The notes under the pieces are model-generated. The model made no database searches, was not told where the DNA came from, and saw only the letters and a program-made list of their open reading frames with translations. Made by a program: the position numbers and the translations under genes. Shown here piece after piece: positions 46,738-55,603 of a stretch of 64,000 nucleotides of DNA; position 1 is the first letter of the stretch; each line of letters starts with the position of its first letter. Origin of the DNA: Nostoc sp. FACHB-152 (GTDB lineage Bacteria; Cyanobacteriota; Cyanobacteriia; Cyanobacteriales; Nostocaceae); contig NZ_JACJRV010000015.1 in assembly GCF_014697475.1 (NCBI RefSeq), forward strand, positions 57,950 through 121,949, in the 5' to 3' direction.

Positions 46738-47841
46738 ATGGCAATAACTTGGACTCCAGGCCCAGGCCCAACTAATGGCCCAGATATCGGGACTAGTAAT
46801 GCTGCGGCTGATATCTTAAATGGCTTTGGTGGAAATGATACGCTCAATGGTGGCACTGGAAATGACATTCTCAACGGTGCTGGTGGTGCTGACATCCTCA
46901 ATGGCGATGATGGGAATGACATTATTAATGGCGGTAATGGCGCTGATACACTTAATGGTGGTGCTGGCACTGACATTCTCAATGGTGGTAATGGCGACGA
47001 TGTTATATCGGGAAATACGGGGAATGACACTTTCAATGGTGGTAACGGTAACGACCGACTAATTTGGAATAACGGTGACGGCAGCGACCTCATTAATGGC
47101 AATGGTGGTAGCGACGTGGTTGAGGTGAATGGCGCACCTGCTGGCGATGAATTCCTCTTGGAGGGTAACGATAGTGATAACGCCATATTCGACAGATTGA
47201 ACCTTGTCCCATTTACCCTAACTGTCAATGGTGTAGAAAGTTTTGAGATCAATGGACTTGGAGGCAATGATAGTCTCGAAGTTGGCAACTTAGAAGATAC
47301 TGACGTAACTGCGGTTACTTTTACCGGCGGTGCAGGAAGTGACACGCTTGATGGTAGTGGTACAACTACACCATTGACTGCCTTTGGTAATCAGGGTGCT
47401 GACAGCCTCAATGGTGGGTCTGGCGATGACAGTCTCGATGGTGGGGCTGGTGCTGACACGCTCAATGGTGGGGCTGGTGCTGACACGCTCAATGGTGGGG
47501 CTGGTGCTGATGTGCTGGTAGGTGGACTAGGCCAAGATACTCTGACGGGTGGTGCTGGGGCGGATAGTTTTGTCTACAATACTGCTGCTCAGTCACAAGT
47601 TGGTTCAAGTTTGCGTGATACAATTACAGACTTTACCAGTGGTGTGGATACAATCGATTTGAAAGAAATCTATGGCGGTTCGCTCGTATTTATCGGTGCT
47701 AGTGCTTTTAATGGAATTGGTCAAGTGCGCTTCCTCGGTGGTTTGGTGCAAGCCAATCTCTCTGGCAATGCAAACCCAGACTTTGAAATCCAATTGGCAG
47801 GCGGCGCAACATTAGGTGCGGGTGATCTCGTCTTTGGCTAA
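46738..47841 (+). CDS. RTX calcium-binding protein, serralysin-type C-terminus
   Basis: 367-residue secreted protein. After a Pro/Gly-rich start (WTPGPGPTNGPD), RTX nonapeptides of the LNGGxGND type run to about 110. A non-repetitive segment with EVNGAPAGDEFLLEGNDSDN follows, then a second RTX block at about 195-280 with four almost identical GGAGADTLN units. The C-terminal 85 residues (SFVYNTAAQS, RDTITDFTSGVDTIDLKEI, ending GAGDLVFG) match the domain following RTX repeats in serralysin-like proteins, consistent with type I export. No enzymatic domain. AGGAG lies 8 bases before the ATG. Confidence 0.92.
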   Translation: MAITWTPGPGPTNGPDIGTSNAAADILNGFGGNDTLNGGTGNDILNGAGGADILNGDDGNDIINGGNGADTLNGGAGTDILNGGNGDDVISGNTGNDTFNGGNGNDRLIWNNGDGSDLINGNGGSDVVEVNGAPAGDEFLLEGNDSDNAIFDRLNLVPFTLTVNGVESFEINGLGGNDSLEVGNLEDTDVTAVTFTGGAGSDTLDGSGTTTPLTAFGNQGADSLNGGSGDDSLDGGAGADTLNGGAGADTLNGGAGADVLVGGLGQDTLTGGAGADSFVYNTAAQSQVGSSLRDTITDFTSGVDTIDLKEIYGGSLVFIGASAFNGIGQVRFLGGLVQANLSGNANPDFEIQLAGGATLGAGDLVFG

Positions 47842-47997
47842 GTTGCAATTATGCAATTAAATTAAGAGTGAGTGTGGTGGTTGGACTCAGAAATAGTCTA
47901 GCTACCACATCCTTATTTCGATTTATTTCGATACTGCACCAATCTTAATTAAAACGTTTCCAGTTTTATGCAGTACACCTTTCAAGGGTAGAGAGGC

Positions 47998-48052
47998 TAG
48001 AGGCTAGAAAATTTATCTCATCCAGATGAAAAATGCTGTAATTATCAAAGTA
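47998..48052 (+). repeat. Dispersed repeat (GGCTAGAGG...GATGAAAAATGCTGT), copy 2
   Basis: Resembles 28733-28787. It overlaps the last codons of the EamA gene by a few bases. Confidence 0.45.
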
Positions 48053-48488
48053 TTAAAACTAAAGTGCCGATAACTACTAATAAATTTCCTAATATAACTT
48101 TCCAGCTTAAGGACTCGCCAAGAAACATTACAGAAAATAACAGAACTAATACCAAACTAAATTTATCGATAGGTGCAACTAATGATGCTTTTCCTGTTTG
48201 CAAAGCTCTAAAATAAAAAATCCAAGACAAGCCAGTAGCCACACCAGATAATATTAAGAACAACAAAGTTTTGGGAGAAATTTCTAAAACTCTAGCGGCA
48301 TTACCTTGATAAAAGACAATTCCCCAAGCGACTACCAAAATTACAACTGTGCGGATGGCGGTTGCTAAATTAGAGTTCACATTTTCTACGCCAATTTTGC
48401 CAAATATGGTGGTTAAGGCAGCAAAACCAGCCGAGAGTAAACCATATATCCACCATATATTTGTGCTGTTGTTCATCGTTGTATCCAA
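48045..48488 (-). CDS. EamA-domain (DMT superfamily) membrane protein
   Basis: 147 residues forming a single EamA unit with about five membrane helices: WWIYGLLSAGFAALTTIFGK, TVVILVVAWGIVFYQ, LLFLILSGVATGLSWIFYFR, ALQTGKASLVAPIDKFSLVL and VILGNLLVVIGTLVLIL. The half-size class (one EamA domain) is known; it probably works as a dimer. Substrate unknown. It follows petJ on the same strand by about 40 bases. Confidence 0.9.
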   Translation of the reverse strand: MDTTMNNSTNIWWIYGLLSAGFAALTTIFGKIGVENVNSNLATAIRTVVILVVAWGIVFYQGNAARVLEISPKTLLFLILSGVATGLSWIFYFRALQTGKASLVAPIDKFSLVLVLLFSVMFLGESLSWKVILGNLLVVIGTLVLIL

Positions 48489-48529
48489 GCAATCAGGGTT
48501 GCGATCGCACTACCATTTACATGAGTTTA

Positions 48530-48874
48530 CTACCAACCCTGTTCTGATTTTTGAAAAACGTATGCAGCTACCTCCAAAATTTCTTGGGGCGTTAACTTAC
48601 TTTTGAAGGGAGGCATAGCATTTTTGCCATTCTGCACCTGATGAATAATTGCTTGAATTGCGTCGGTATTATAATCTGCAAGATATTGTGATAAAGCTTC
48701 TTTGTGTAAAGTTTTCTCAGGAATTAAGATGTTACCACCACCTATGTGGCAAGAAGCACAATTGTCACTGAAGATTTTTGCACCGTTGGATGTTTCAGCC
48801 GCTAGTACTGGATAAGTAAATGTAAAATTAAACAGAGCGATCGCTAGAAATAATATTAATAAAATTCGTCTCAA
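48530..48874 (-). CDS. petJ: Cytochrome c6
   Basis: Lumenal electron carrier from cytochrome b6f to photosystem I, the heme alternative to plastocyanin. Signal peptide to about residue 26 (PVLAAET). Heme-binding CASCH at 39-43 and axial Met87 in NAMPPF. The C-terminal helix is PQEILEVAAYVFQKSEQGW, typical of c6. Mature length about 88. The neighbour petE encodes the copper alternative, and the pair is normally regulated reciprocally by copper; no regulator gene is in the window. Confidence 0.95.
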   Translation of the reverse strand: MRRILLILFLAIALFNFTFTYPVLAAETSNGAKIFSDNCASCHIGGGNILIPEKTLHKEALSQYLADYNTDAIQAIIHQVQNGKNAMPPFKSKLTPQEILEVAAYVFQKSEQGW

Positions 48875-48912
48875 GTTATTCTCCTTGTAAACAGGTTCCA
48901 GCGATTACATAA

Positions 48913-49040
48913 CCTTATATAGAAATCCGGTTTGATTACTGAATATACTTGTGTAGGGAGGCAATAGGCAATAGGCAACAGTTTCTAAGGCTGATAACAA
49001 TGTACTGATTTTTGAAAAAAATCAAATATGAATCCTATAG
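48913..49040 (-). mobile_element. TIR element, copy C
   Basis: Ends CTTATATAGAAATCCGGTTT and ATCAAATATGAATCCTATAG (plus-strand reading) are inverted relatives. Read on the minus strand the interior CAAAAATCAGTACATTGTTA and CCTACACAAGTATATTCAG matches copies A and B. It includes AGGCAAT heptads. No coding capacity. Confidence 0.7.
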
Positions 49041-49179
49041 AATAAATCTCACTTTCAAAATTTATTTATATATATTGTAGTTTTTGTTGCAATTTAAGAT
49101 TTGTGGTAATGATTGACAAATAATTTCTGAGGACAGATAGGATGTTTATTTTATCATCTTTAAACTATGAATAAAATTA

Positions 49180-49262
49180 GCGGTGACGAGTTCATCTCTT
49201 CCATAGCTATAAGCTGTTGAGCATTCTGGGCGGAAATAAAACTCGTCACCGCCATTTTTTGA
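49180..49262 (+). ncRNA. Long-loop hairpin with T-run, possible small RNA 3' end
   Basis: GCGGTGACGAGTT (49180-49192) pairs perfectly with AACTCGTCACCGC (49240-49252) around a 47-base loop, and CATTTTTT follows on the + strand. This looks like the 3' end of a + strand transcript or a symmetric terminator after petE. No promoter identified. Confidence 0.35.
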
Positions 49263-49348
49263 TTTTTTTGTATGTGCCAGATGGCATTTGTTAGCTTGTG
49301 AATTTTACTGAAGAGTCTAGAAAAATCTCTAGTATCTACAGTAATTTT

Positions 49349-49768
49349 TTAGCCTTCAACAGTGATTTTACCAACCATGCCAGCACCACGGTGAGGTTCG
49401 CAGTAGAAGGTGTATTCACCCGCAGGTGCATCTGCTGGAATGGTAGTTGTTTGTTTTTGACCAGGACTCATTAACAACTGTTTGTGAGACAGAGATTTAG
49501 CCAAATCTGCACTCTTAGCAGGGTTGTTAGCCGCATCAAATACAACGTTATGGGGAGGAACTTTGTTGTTTACCCATTCAATTGTATCGCCGGGCTTAAC
49601 TGTTAACTTTTTGGGTTGGAATTCCAGCAGTCCTTTATCGCTACCCAGCTTGACTTGATAGGTTTCAGCAGATGCGGAAGGTGCAAAAACAGCAAAGCTA
49701 CTTACAACTAAAATAACTGTTAAAACAGCTAGGCTCAAGCGCCGCAGGCTTGCCATAATCAATTTCAT
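49349..49768 (-). CDS. petE: Plastocyanin
   Basis: Copper electron carrier of the thylakoid lumen. Signal peptide to residue 34 (ASA before ETY), mature protein about 105 residues. Copper ligands are visible as H73 in PPHNVVFD, C123 and H126 in [11 protein letters not shown], and M131. It sits between psbV and petJ on the same strand but with gaps of 371 and 474 bases, so each probably has its own promoter. Confidence 0.98.
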   Translation of the reverse strand: MKLIMASLRRLSLAVLTVILVVSSFAVFAPSASAETYQVKLGSDKGLLEFQPKKLTVKPGDTIEWVNNKVPPHNVVFDAANNPAKSADLAKSLSHKQLLMSPGQKQTTTIPADAPAGEYTFYCEPHRGAGMVGKITVEG

Positions 49769-50139
49769 GATTTTCTCCTAACAGATGGTTTTTATTTCCC
49801 TATCTCATTTTAAATAAAATCAACGCCAAAGTATGACAATATGTCGTAGATATATTTTTTTTTATTTTGCAGCTATAAATCAATAACCAAAAATTTGGCA
49901 ATCAGCAATAGTTACTACACTGCATTGCACTTAAAAATTTATGGGTAAAATTACGGCAAGCTCAACACTAAATTTCAATTACTAAAAAAATATTAAAGAT
50001 TGGGAACTAGGAACTGAGAAGTATTAAGACAGAAGGCTGAAGTCTGAAGGATGAGAAAAGTCAACTTTCATACTTCTTACTTCATACTTATTTCTTCCCA
50101 GTATCTAATTCCCCACTACTCAGCAATCAGTACTGAAGT
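49769..50139. other. Intergenic region upstream of petE
   Basis: 371 bases. AT-rich proximal part probably contains the petE promoter. The distal part has an AAGTCTGAAGG-type repetitive stretch near 50030-50060. No gene seen. Confidence 0.55.
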
Positions 50140-50631
50140 TTAGTAATAGATTTTGCCACCGCCCCACTTGCTACCGACAACTTTGGGTTGTAGTAGGATA
50201 TGACCAGCGATCGCTACTAAATCATCTTCTGTGAGATTACGCATTTCTGTGAAAATATCTGCACTCTTGAGGCTAGGGTGTAATTCAGAGATTTCCTCTT
50301 CGCCATCATAAGTAGTGGGATTTTTCATGTAATCTACCAAACCTTCAATGTTGTTGCGGTTTGGTGTAGCTAGTGCTAGAGCTTCTGGTTCAAGGCCAAC
50401 GTTTTGGTTTGTTTTGGTAACGCCACCAACATGACATTGAGCGCAAGCATATTGAAATAAACGTTTGCCTTCTTTCACTTGCTTCAGGCTGAGTGTGATA
50501 TTGTCACCCTTGTCATTTAATGGCACTGTTCTGGTAGCTGCGTCTAGCTCCACAGCTGTAGCACTACCGACCATCAACTGAAATGCCAGCAAAACAGTAA
50601 CCACAACAACGCCAATTAATCTTCTTAACAT
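50140..50631 (-). CDS. psbV: Photosystem II cytochrome c550
   Basis: Extrinsic lumenal subunit stabilising the oxygen-evolving complex. Signal peptide about 1-26, mature from VELDAATRTVP. Heme motif CAQCH (C63, C66, H67); the second axial ligand is H118 in SELHPSLKS, equal to mature positions 41 and 92 as known for PsbV. Ends WGGGKIYY, the family's C-terminus. Monocistronic by spacing. Confidence 0.98.
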   Translation of the reverse strand: MLRRLIGVVVVTVLLAFQLMVGSATAVELDAATRTVPLNDKGDNITLSLKQVKEGKRLFQYACAQCHVGGVTKTNQNVGLEPEALALATPNRNNIEGLVDYMKNPTTYDGEEEISELHPSLKSADIFTEMRNLTEDDLVAIAGHILLQPKVVGSKWGGGKIYY

Positions 50632-50695
50632 ATTTCCCCTTAAAAATTTTGACGCTCAACACAGCTAAATAATGCGATGCTCAATCTCTGTGTCG

Positions 50696-50962
50696 TTAAC
50701 GGTGGTTGTATGTTATTAAAGATTCGCTCAAGCCCGAAATCGCCCATAAGGTGACGCTGGTGTCACTTACCGAGTCGCTGGTACCTTTATAGGAAATTTC
50801 AGACGATATTTGCGCCATAATTGCTTTTGCATTTTCTAACGCCCAATGAGTTTTTTGGTATTTATAAGCAATTCCCAATTGGTGATACAGAGACAAAACT
50901 TTCTCCACAGTCATACTGTAGTCCGTTGCTATCTCTGCGATCGGTAGACCTGCAAAATTCAT
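50696..50962 (-). CDS. Small hypothetical protein
   Basis: 88 residues. The N-terminal half, LPIAEIATDYSMTVEKVLSL then LGIAYKYQKTHWALENAKAI, looks like a helical, possibly helix-turn-helix, unit and is probably conserved in Nostocales; the C-terminal 30 residues look less ordered. It lies between psbV and the sugar permeases on the same strand, where I recall a small ORF in Anabaena. Confidence 0.6.
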   Translation of the reverse strand: MNFAGLPIAEIATDYSMTVEKVLSLYHQLGIAYKYQKTHWALENAKAIMAQISSEISYKGTSDSVSDTSVTLWAISGLSESLITYNHR

Positions 50963-51126
50963 AATGTTTGTTAACTAACAAATAGAGATTGAGTCGCTGT
51001 AATACCAATATCACGTTAGGAGTGCAATTTGTCGCCCAAATTTCGAGCAGGGGCTGGGGAAGTTGGGCAGCAGGGGTGCAGGGGTGCAGGGGGAGTTACA
51101 AAGAACAAATAACTATTGACAAATGA

Positions 51127-51963
51127 CTACCCTTTCCCGCCTGTAAAGGTGGCACTTTGAATAAAGTAGCGGTTGAAGAAAGCATATATACCTAAAGCAG
51201 GTAAGGTAAATACCATAGAAGCTGCCATTATGTAGTTCCAATAGCTGATGTATAGACCTTTGAATGTGTTTAAGCCTAAGGGCAGGGTGAACATTTCCGG
51301 GTCAAATAAGATAACCACAGGTAATAAAAAATTATTCCAGCTACCCATGAAGACAAAAATGGCTTGGGCTGCTAGTGCTGGTTTTGCTAAAGGTAAAACG
51401 ATATATCTAAAAATTCCTAAGGTATTTAAACCATCTAATTGCGCGGCTTCTTCTAATTCTCTGGGGAAATTAACAAAAAACTGCCGCATCATAAAGATAA
51501 AAGTAGCATTAACCATGCTAGGCACAATCATGCCCTGATAAGAATTCAGCCAACCGATCGCCTTTAAAATTAAAAATGTGGGAATCAAGGTAATTTGTGC
51601 TGGTACTGCCAACACTGCCAAAATCAAAAAGAACCAAAAGTTTTTCCCCACAAAGCGCAGTCTAGCTAGGGCATAACCCGCCATTGAGTTAAATATTAAG
51701 TTTAATAGCGTCACGCTGACAGCAATAAATATACTATTGAATAGCCAACGCCAAAATAAAGGTTCTTGTAAAAAGATTTGCTTGTAATTATCTAAGGTAA
51801 AATTTTTGGGGATGAAATTACTGCCGCCATTGACTATTTCTGGTAATGGTTTGAATGATGCTGACAATGCCCATAAAAATGGTACTAAGGTAATAACTGC
51901 ATAAACCGTCAGCACCAGATATAACAATACTTTCAGCCAAGAAATGCGAGAAATTTTAGTCAA
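51127..51963 (-). CDS. glsP: Sugar ABC transporter permease, MalG type
   Basis: 278-residue inner membrane permease with six predicted helices. The coupling motif EEAAQLDGLNTLGIFRYIVL (about 176) is the EAA loop that contacts the ATPase. Its start overlaps the stop of the MalF-type gene by 4 bases. By position two genes from psbV it corresponds to what I recall as GlsP, the glucoside permease of Anabaena needed for septal function; this symbol rests on memory of gene order and is tentative. No ATP-binding subunit is encoded nearby, as expected for systems sharing an ATPase. Confidence 0.9.
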   Translation of the reverse strand: MTKISRISWLKVLLYLVLTVYAVITLVPFLWALSASFKPLPEIVNGGSNFIPKNFTLDNYKQIFLQEPLFWRWLFNSIFIAVSVTLLNLIFNSMAGYALARLRFVGKNFWFFLILAVLAVPAQITLIPTFLILKAIGWLNSYQGMIVPSMVNATFIFMMRQFFVNFPRELEEAAQLDGLNTLGIFRYIVLPLAKPALAAQAIFVFMGSWNNFLLPVVILFDPEMFTLPLGLNTFKGLYISYWNYIMAASMVFTLPALGIYAFFNRYFIQSATFTGGKG

Positions 51964-52868
51964 ATATTTTCGCCTCCAAATAAACGCCTCTGAATTAAAG
52001 TCATGGTGATGATGACTACTGCTAATAAAAATGCGATCGCAGCAGCATAACCCATCTGTAAATTACGAAATACGGCTTGGTAAATTAACAAAACTAAGGT
52101 CAAGGTCGCGTTATTTGGCCCGCCAGTTCCAGCCGAGAAAATATAAGACTGGTCAAATAATTGAAAAGTCCCAATTATGCCGATAGCTACTACAAAAAAA
52201 GTGACAGGTTTCAGCAACGGAATAGTAATATAAATAAACTGCTGCCAAGCATTTGCACCATCAAGTTCTGCCGCCTCATATAATTTTTGTGGAATATCTT
52301 GCAATGCTGCGAGATAAATCACCATATAAAATGGCGCAGTTGACCAAATATTCATAATCATGATGGCTTTAAGTGCTACAGCCGGATCTCCTAACCAGTT
52401 GTAAGTAGGTAAACCCAGGAAAGCCAGAACATCATTTAGTAGCCCATTAGTGTTATAAATCCACATAAAAATGAGCGTCAGCACTGCGGAAGAAGTTACT
52501 GTAGGCAAAAAGTAGAGGATGCGCCACCAATTTTTTCCGCGAATTCCTGAATTCAAAGTTACCGCCAAAACTAAAGCCAAAATAGTTTGAGACGGTACTA
52601 CAATGGCAACATATTCTGCCGTATTTTTCAAAGCAATCCAGACGCGTTCATCTTCAACTAAGCGACTGAAATTGCGAAAGCCGATGAACTGATAGTTAAT
52701 TCCGCCGAGAAGTTGAACTTTGTGTAGCGAAAGAAAGACGGCGTAGAGAATTGGTAATACGACAAAAGTTCCTAAAACCAGGATAGTCGGTGCTAAAAAC
52801 AGATATCCAGCCAGATTTTCTGTTATATTCCACCTGCTGCTTCTGGGTCGTCTGCTATTTTGTAACAC
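51960..52868 (-). CDS. Sugar ABC transporter permease, MalF type
   Basis: 302-residue permease with six helices, starting after a basic N-terminus (RRPRSSRWN) with AGYLFLAPTILVLGTFVVLP. EAA loop: LYEAAELDGANAWQQFIYIT at about 196. Partner of the downstream MalG-type permease (4-base overlap). The likely binding protein gene is 2.7 kb upstream, beyond an oppositely oriented AAA+ gene. Confidence 0.93.
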   Translation of the reverse strand: MLQNSRRPRSSRWNITENLAGYLFLAPTILVLGTFVVLPILYAVFLSLHKVQLLGGINYQFIGFRNFSRLVEDERVWIALKNTAEYVAIVVPSQTILALVLAVTLNSGIRGKNWWRILYFLPTVTSSAVLTLIFMWIYNTNGLLNDVLAFLGLPTYNWLGDPAVALKAIMIMNIWSTAPFYMVIYLAALQDIPQKLYEAAELDGANAWQQFIYITIPLLKPVTFFVVAIGIIGTFQLFDQSYIFSAGTGGPNNATLTLVLLIYQAVFRNLQMGYAAAIAFLLAVVIITMTLIQRRLFGGENI

Positions 52869-53029
52869 AATTTAACCTCCGCCTAATTCAGCATAAGCTA
52901 GTTGAAGCGATAGGGAGTGCATGATTATTTATGGTATCGCTTGATGAGGAGAGTAGAGCGATCGCTTATCTAAGTTAGCTGCATATCTCGTTTAGGGAAA
53001 TATAAGTTTAGTTTCTATGAGGATACAAA

Positions 53030-55462
53030 ATGTCATATACAGCCTACTTAAACTCTATTAAAAATGAACTCCAAAGAACTGGTAAAGCCAAAAAAAGCTT
53101 GCGCGTTAAAAGCATTATGGAATATTTTGGCTATCAACGTAGAAGTCAGGCATTCATTGATGAGTTTAATACTACTTTAGATAATCTTGGGCTGTGTGCC
53201 GAGCCAGTTTTTGATTTATATATTCCCTTAGATACCAAAATAGATATTTCTCTCAAAGGCGTAGAACCTCCTGAGGAAATATGTGCATCTAAAACAATTT
53301 TGCAAAAACTTAGTGAACCGATTCAAGTCAAACATGATTTCTTTTACTATTTATTTGACTTTGGATCTGAGGAAGAATATGAACGCTTCCAATCTTGTTT
53401 AGATTCAAATCAACCTATGGGAATTTTTCTCATTCCCCAAACCGTAGATTTCTTTTCTGATATTGTTGTCAAAGTTTTAAATTATGAATTAATCAGAAAA
53501 TTTCAATATCAAGGTACTAGTGAAGTTACCAGTTCTTCTGTACGGCAATTTGCCACTAAGATCATTGACTCAGATGATGATAATGAAAATGAGAAAGAAA
53601 ATCCAATTCAGGGAGCTAATATATTTCATTTTTATTGCTCAACAATGACTAGTGTTATCTTAGGTAATACTGGCTTAGAATTACTAGACTCTGAAAAATT
53701 TGATGAGCAATTTGAACAGATATCTTTGGCTCTAAATAAATATAATTCTACACAATCCTTTATTTTATTTCATTGTCCTCCAATCTCAGAAATCCAAGCC
53801 CAGCAAAAAGAAGATACATTAGGACATTTAGTAGACAGAGTTGCTAGTAAAATTCCTTTTACATTTACTCTTAGATGTAAATATTCTCATGAAGCGGCGA
53901 TTGAGCAAAAAGACGAGATATTAGCTCACTTTCGGCTATTATTAGAACTACCTTATTATGAAACGGATGAAGATGACGTATCTTTACTAAATTATTTTTT
54001 AGAACTGCAAAAAGCCCAAATTCAGGCTGAATCACAATTATTACTGAGGATGAAACCTGAACATCTTTATCATCTAAAGTGGCAAGAAGAAAGCAGCGAA
54101 TACATCTATCTAAAATATTTTGCTATCAAAACCTTGGAAAGTTTAGGATATGAATTATCTCATATAGGCTGTGAGGTAGAGTTAACTTCCCAAGATGAAG
54201 AAACTACAGATGATGATGAATATGAAGAATATCAAAATGAAAAAATTGAAGTATACGTAAAAAATAAAATTGTTGTCGAAATAGAAACCCTTAAATATCA
54301 AGAGCATTCCGATAAAAATCTCTTCTTTGACATGATTAAGAGAATTTTACGCAAATCTCAGGTATGGCCAAATAAATTAGAAAGTGTTTGGTTAGTAGTA
54401 CCTGGATTTGAAATTGCTCGTAACTACTATCAACTGAAAAAAACTAAGGAAATTTTAGAATATAAGCTAGCAGAGTACTATGGTGATAATTTCAAAATCA
54501 TAGTCATGACTCCGGATTATGAAAAGCATCAATTAATTCCTGTATCATTTGAAAAAATTAATTACCCTACTTTTGAATATAGAGTTAAAAAAAGAGGAAA
54601 AATCCAAATCAGTCCAATTATCAAGCAAGTAAAACTTGACTTTAACCAAGTCAAAGGTCTACATGAAGAAAAAGAAAAATTAACTAAACTGCTAAAATTA
54701 CAAACTAAAGGATACAAAGGTTCAATAGGCGGGATTCTTTTCTATGGTTTACCTGGCTGTGGTAAAACCTTACTCGCCAATGCTTTCGCTAATGAATCAG
54801 GGCGATATTTCTTTAAGTTTTCGCCTGCTGATATTGTTAGTGTTTGGATAGGGCAAAGTCAGAAAAATATTCGAGATATTTTTGCTCAAGCTAAGAAAAA
54901 AGCACCTTCTGTTTTATTCATAGATGAGTTAGATAGCATTGGATTTAATCGGAATGAAGATAACGCCCATACTGACCAAAAAGCGACAATCAATCAGTTA
55001 TTGATTGAACTAAATAATATCAAAGATAGTGATGTTATAGTTATCGCTGCTACTAATTATTTGAGTGGAATTGATAGTGCATTGAAACGTTCTGGCAGAT
55101 TAGATTGGAAAGTCCCAATTTTCCCTCCAAACCAAGAAGAACGAGCGGAAATATTTAAGCACTATTTATCACAAATTAATATGAATCAGTTAGTTAATTT
55201 TGAAATTTTAGCAGAGCAGAGTATCAGATTTACCTCCTCTGATATTGAGTTGGTGTCTAGAGAAGTCAATAATGCTGTTTTACTTGAAGAGATAAGTTCA
55301 TCTTTGACAACTTCAGATGTGATTACCTATATTCATAACCTCCAAGATGGCGGTTTGAGTCTGACTCAAGAACAGGTGAAAGAATTTTTGGATGAGTGTA
55401 AGAGACTGAGTGTAAAAAATTCTAAACTGGAAACATTGGGAGTTGAGTGGGGTATTGACTAG
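53030..55462 (+). CDS. Composite AAA+ ATPase with winged-helix-like and nuclease-like N-terminal parts
   Basis: 810 residues. The C-terminal AAA+ domain (about 540-740) is complete: Walker A GLPGCGKT (573-580), Walker B VLFIDELD (628-635), sensor IAATN and SGRLD for the arginine finger; it is closest to FtsH/Cdc48-type modules. Residues 1-60 (KKSLRVKSIMEYFGYQRRSQ) look like a winged helix I recall at the start of bacterial conflict proteins. Residues about 355-480 contain YLKYFAIKTLESLGYEL and VVEIETLK (E417, E419, K422), reminiscent of a PD-(D/E)XK core, though the usual Asp is not clear. An acidic linker, DSDDDNENEKEN, lies near 185. AT-rich, transcribed against the flanking transporter genes. 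Function unknown. Confidence 0.85.
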   Translation: MSYTAYLNSIKNELQRTGKAKKSLRVKSIMEYFGYQRRSQAFIDEFNTTLDNLGLCAEPVFDLYIPLDTKIDISLKGVEPPEEICASKTILQKLSEPIQVKHDFFYYLFDFGSEEEYERFQSCLDSNQPMGIFLIPQTVDFFSDIVVKVLNYELIRKFQYQGTSEVTSSSVRQFATKIIDSDDDNENEKENPIQGANIFHFYCSTMTSVILGNTGLELLDSEKFDEQFEQISLALNKYNSTQSFILFHCPPISEIQAQQKEDTLGHLVDRVASKIPFTFTLRCKYSHEAAIEQKDEILAHFRLLLELPYYETDEDDVSLLNYFLELQKAQIQAESQLLLRMKPEHLYHLKWQEESSEYIYLKYFAIKTLESLGYELSHIGCEVELTSQDEETTDDDEYEEYQNEKIEVYVKNKIVVEIETLKYQEHSDKNLFFDMIKRILRKSQVWPNKLESVWLVVPGFEIARNYYQLKKTKEILEYKLAEYYGDNFKIIVMTPDYEKHQLIPVSFEKINYPTFEYRVKKRGKIQISPIIKQVKLDFNQVKGLHEEKEKLTKLLKLQTKGYKGSIGGILFYGLPGCGKTLLANAFANESGRYFFKFSPADIVSVWIGQSQKNIRDIFAQAKKKAPSVLFIDELDSIGFNRNEDNAHTDQKATINQLLIELNNIKDSDVIVIAATNYLSGIDSALKRSGRLDWKVPIFPPNQEERAEIFKHYLSQINMNQLVNFEILAEQSIRFTSSDIELVSREVNNAVLLEEISSSLTTSDVITYIHNLQDGGLSLTQEQVKEFLDECKRLSVKNSKLETLGVEWGID

Positions 55463-55541
55463 GCGTAGTCAAAAATATAAATTCCTTTAGTGTTTTAGGC
55501 GTTTGTTACAAAAAAGTGCCTAACTTACTTCCACATAATAT

Positions 55542-55570
55542 GGTGTGTTATGGCGTTCGCATAACACACC
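55542..55570. repeat. 11-bp perfect stem between convergent genes
   Basis: GGTGTGTTATG (55542-55552) pairs with CATAACACACC (55560-55570) around a 7-base loop. It lies between the convergent AAA+ and binding protein genes. Without a T-run it is either a weak bidirectional terminator or a dispersed palindrome. Confidence 0.6.
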
Positions 55571-55603
55571 CTACTCGATTAATAAGCTGTTCCACATTTA
55601 ACT

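Noticed and set aside
46635..47345. 236-codon minus-strand frame opposite the small RTX gene
   Set aside because: Pro/Leu/Ser-rich shadow of the nonapeptide repeats on the + strand.
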